40,431 nt of DNA from a virus: the IMG/VR virus record IMGVR_UViG_3300025697_000055, positions 1-40,431 of that record; one strand, written 5' to 3'. This document shows, in pieces, positions 39,328 to 40,431 of this stretch. A program made the position numbers and the translations under genes. The notes beneath the pieces are model-generated. The model did not search any database, had not been told where the DNA came from, and saw nothing but the letters and a program-made list of their open reading frames with translations. The stretch's first letter is position 1, and every line of letters starts with the position of its first letter.

Positions 39328-40124
39328 CAGGTCACCGGATTCGTGAGGCTCAGCTTCACCTGTAACGCCGTGTTGTCATTCAGGTCACTCATGTCCCTGG
39401 CCGACGCAAACCTCTCGGCTCCGATCAAGTTGCCCGCCGAGTCGGTCAGGTAATATCCGTAGGCTGATTGGGCCGGGTCGGTATCGCCAGTTGCCGTCCA
39501 CGATACGGTGCAGGATGTAATCTCTGCCGTGTTCACATCCAGCGTGCCGTCGCCCCAACATGAAAATACGATGCTCGCGTACCCGGCGAAGTCGCACTCC
39601 GTGTAATCGCCGATAACGTCGTCGGCCGCTGGGGTGATGTCGTTCTTGAAAAGATGGACGCGGTACGGCTCGAACGCCTCGACGATGCGTTTCATGTACT
39701 CGTTGCAAAACATCCACTCTTCGCTGCCGGTGTCCTTCAGGTGGATCTGCAACCGAACCAAGACCGCGTCCCCGCAATCCTCCAGCACCCGTGGCGTGGA
39801 TGACAGCATAGCCCCGGCCACTTCGTCCGCATCGTAGTACCCGAGCACGCCGTAAATATCGTTATCCGTCGCGCCGTCCGTGTGCTGGAATAGCTCGGTA
39901 TCGCTGTAAGTGCTCGCCGCGTCACCGTCCAAGGTCGATGCCTGAAAGGCCGTCGTGTTCGCCGCGTACCCCGTGTAATCCGCCTCGGTGAAGTCGGCCC
40001 AGGCCATGTCACGCGACGGCTCGCCGCTGGTCGGGAGCTTCCAGAGCTTGAGCGACGTGCCGAACTCGGCCTTGTACAGGTCCAAGATGTTGTCGCGGTA
40101 TTCGGTCGAGATTACAAATGCCAT
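39327..40124 (-). CDS. Probable virion structural protein
   Basis: A 265-residue protein. It holds two related segments (WADFTEADYTGYA and IGDYTECDFAGYAS), and a C-terminal GYYLTDSAGNLIGAERF...LQVKLSLT region. This layout is common in phage virion proteins encoded near tail genes. Codon use is clearly richer in G and C at third positions than in the glycan operon downstream. Its exact place in the particle is unknown. Confidence 0.7.
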   Translation of the reverse strand: MAFVISTEYRDNILDLYKAEFGTSLKLWKLPTSGEPSRDMAWADFTEADYTGYAANTTAFQASTLDGDAASTYSDTELFQHTDGATDNDIYGVLGYYDADEVAGAMLSSTPRVLEDCGDAVLVRLQIHLKDTGSEEWMFCNEYMKRIVEAFEPYRVHLFKNDITPAADDVIGDYTECDFAGYASIVFSCWGDGTLDVNTAEITSCTVSWTATGDTDPAQSAYGYYLTDSAGNLIGAERFASARDMSDLNDNTALQVKLSLTNPVT

Positions 40125-40126
40125 AG

Positions 40127-40431
40127 CTACACCAAGGTATGGGTTATTTCGAGTTTCAGAACGCCTTCAAGGGTTTCGCGACTTACCAGGCTCTGCTCGG
40201 CTTCCAGTTTCAACACGCCCTCAACGGTCTCGCGAATGTCAAGAATTGAGTGCTCGGCTTCCAGTTTCAACACACCTTCAATAGTCTCGCGTTCAGTGAA
40301 GGAATGGTCAGCTGTTAGCTTGAGAACGCCTTCGATTTCATGTTCGGTCCACTCGACATCGTTGTCAAAGTCGTCACAAACCGGGGACGTTGAACAATCA
40401 ACAAAAGAAGAGCAGGTGTTAAGATGAAATC
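40127..40431 (-). CDS. Partial virion-type protein with tandem EGVLKLEA repeats (5' end off window)
   Basis: The frame is open from the right window edge to TAG 40127 and gives the last 100 residues. It contains four tandem units of about 18-19 residues with the core ET(I/V/L)EGVLKLEAxHS. They read as short beta hairpins or a repetitive stalk, as in fibre or other tail-surface proteins. The frame stays open to the edge without a suitable start. Function beyond a likely virion role cannot be stated. Confidence 0.72.
   Translation of the reverse strand, partial: FHLNTCSSFVDCSTSPVCDDFDNDVEWTEHEIEGVLKLTADHSFTERETIEGVLKLEAEHSILDIRETVEGVLKLEAEQSLVSRETLEGVLKLEITHTLV
40150..40345 (-). repeat. Tandem 54-57-bp coding repeats
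   Basis: DNA encoding the EGVLKLEA units repeats four times with scattered silent and replacement changes, so it is older than the perfect duplication in the primase gene. Confidence 0.75.

Overview
The window is part of a tailed double-stranded DNA phage genome, from an uncultured or unassigned phage as far as the sequence shows. Signs of this are dense, overlapping, co-directional genes, many tiny proteins, a phage replication and recombination set (family A DNA polymerase, primase, UvrD-like helicase, PD-(D/E)XK nuclease, Sak4-like ATPase, RuvC-like resolvase), homing endonucleases and inteins, and virion-type proteins at the right edge. Promoters look sigma70-like (TTGCAW, 16-17 bp, TATAAY/TATACT). 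Shine-Dalgarno sites are mostly AAGGAG. TAG, TAA and TGA are all used as ordinary stops, so the host is a bacterium using the standard code. I cannot name it.

Left block (1-9787, minus strand): two beta-class DNA methyltransferases, an ATPase, a primase-like protein, a MazG-like pyrophosphohydrolase, a thymidylate synthase homologue and a HAD-type nucleotidase. It is heavily invaded. The first methyltransferase carries a LAGLIDADG intein, the second carries an HNH gene read in another frame of the same DNA, and the thymidylate synthase carries an HNH intein exactly at its catalytic cysteine.

Middle block (9788-24957): a lysine-rich winged-helix protein on the plus strand. Then come minus-strand genes for a Mom-like DNA-modification protein, a ParB-like protein, a protein resembling the helical domain of 5-hydroxymethyluracil DNA kinases, a 5-bp-period repeat array, DNA polymerase, an HNH protein, a small gene with an in-frame TAG, a tRNA-like element, an acidic SSB-like protein with a poly-Glu run, a phage CsrA, a Sak4-like ATPase, a RecB/Cas4-like nuclease, a uracil-DNA glycosylase and a RuvC-like resolvase. 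Thymidylate synthase, MazG, the nucleotidase, the HMUDK-like protein, Mom and two methyltransferases together suggest a DNA base hypermodification programme.

Plus-strand block (24958-31394): it starts at a divergent promoter region with a second, longer copy of the ParB-like protein. A structured leader follows that ends in a hammerhead ribozyme, then a run of very small genes and a UvrD-like helicase, closed by a strong terminator.

Right block (31395-40431): a 390-bp hairpin- and CTAG-rich intergenic region separates convergent units. A minus-strand operon follows with three glycosyltransferase-like proteins, LicD, a cytidylyltransferase, three methyltransferases and two radical SAM enzymes. 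It probably makes or modifies a surface glycan. Upstream of it are a Cys-rich protein and two GC-richer virion-type genes, the last one cut by the window edge.
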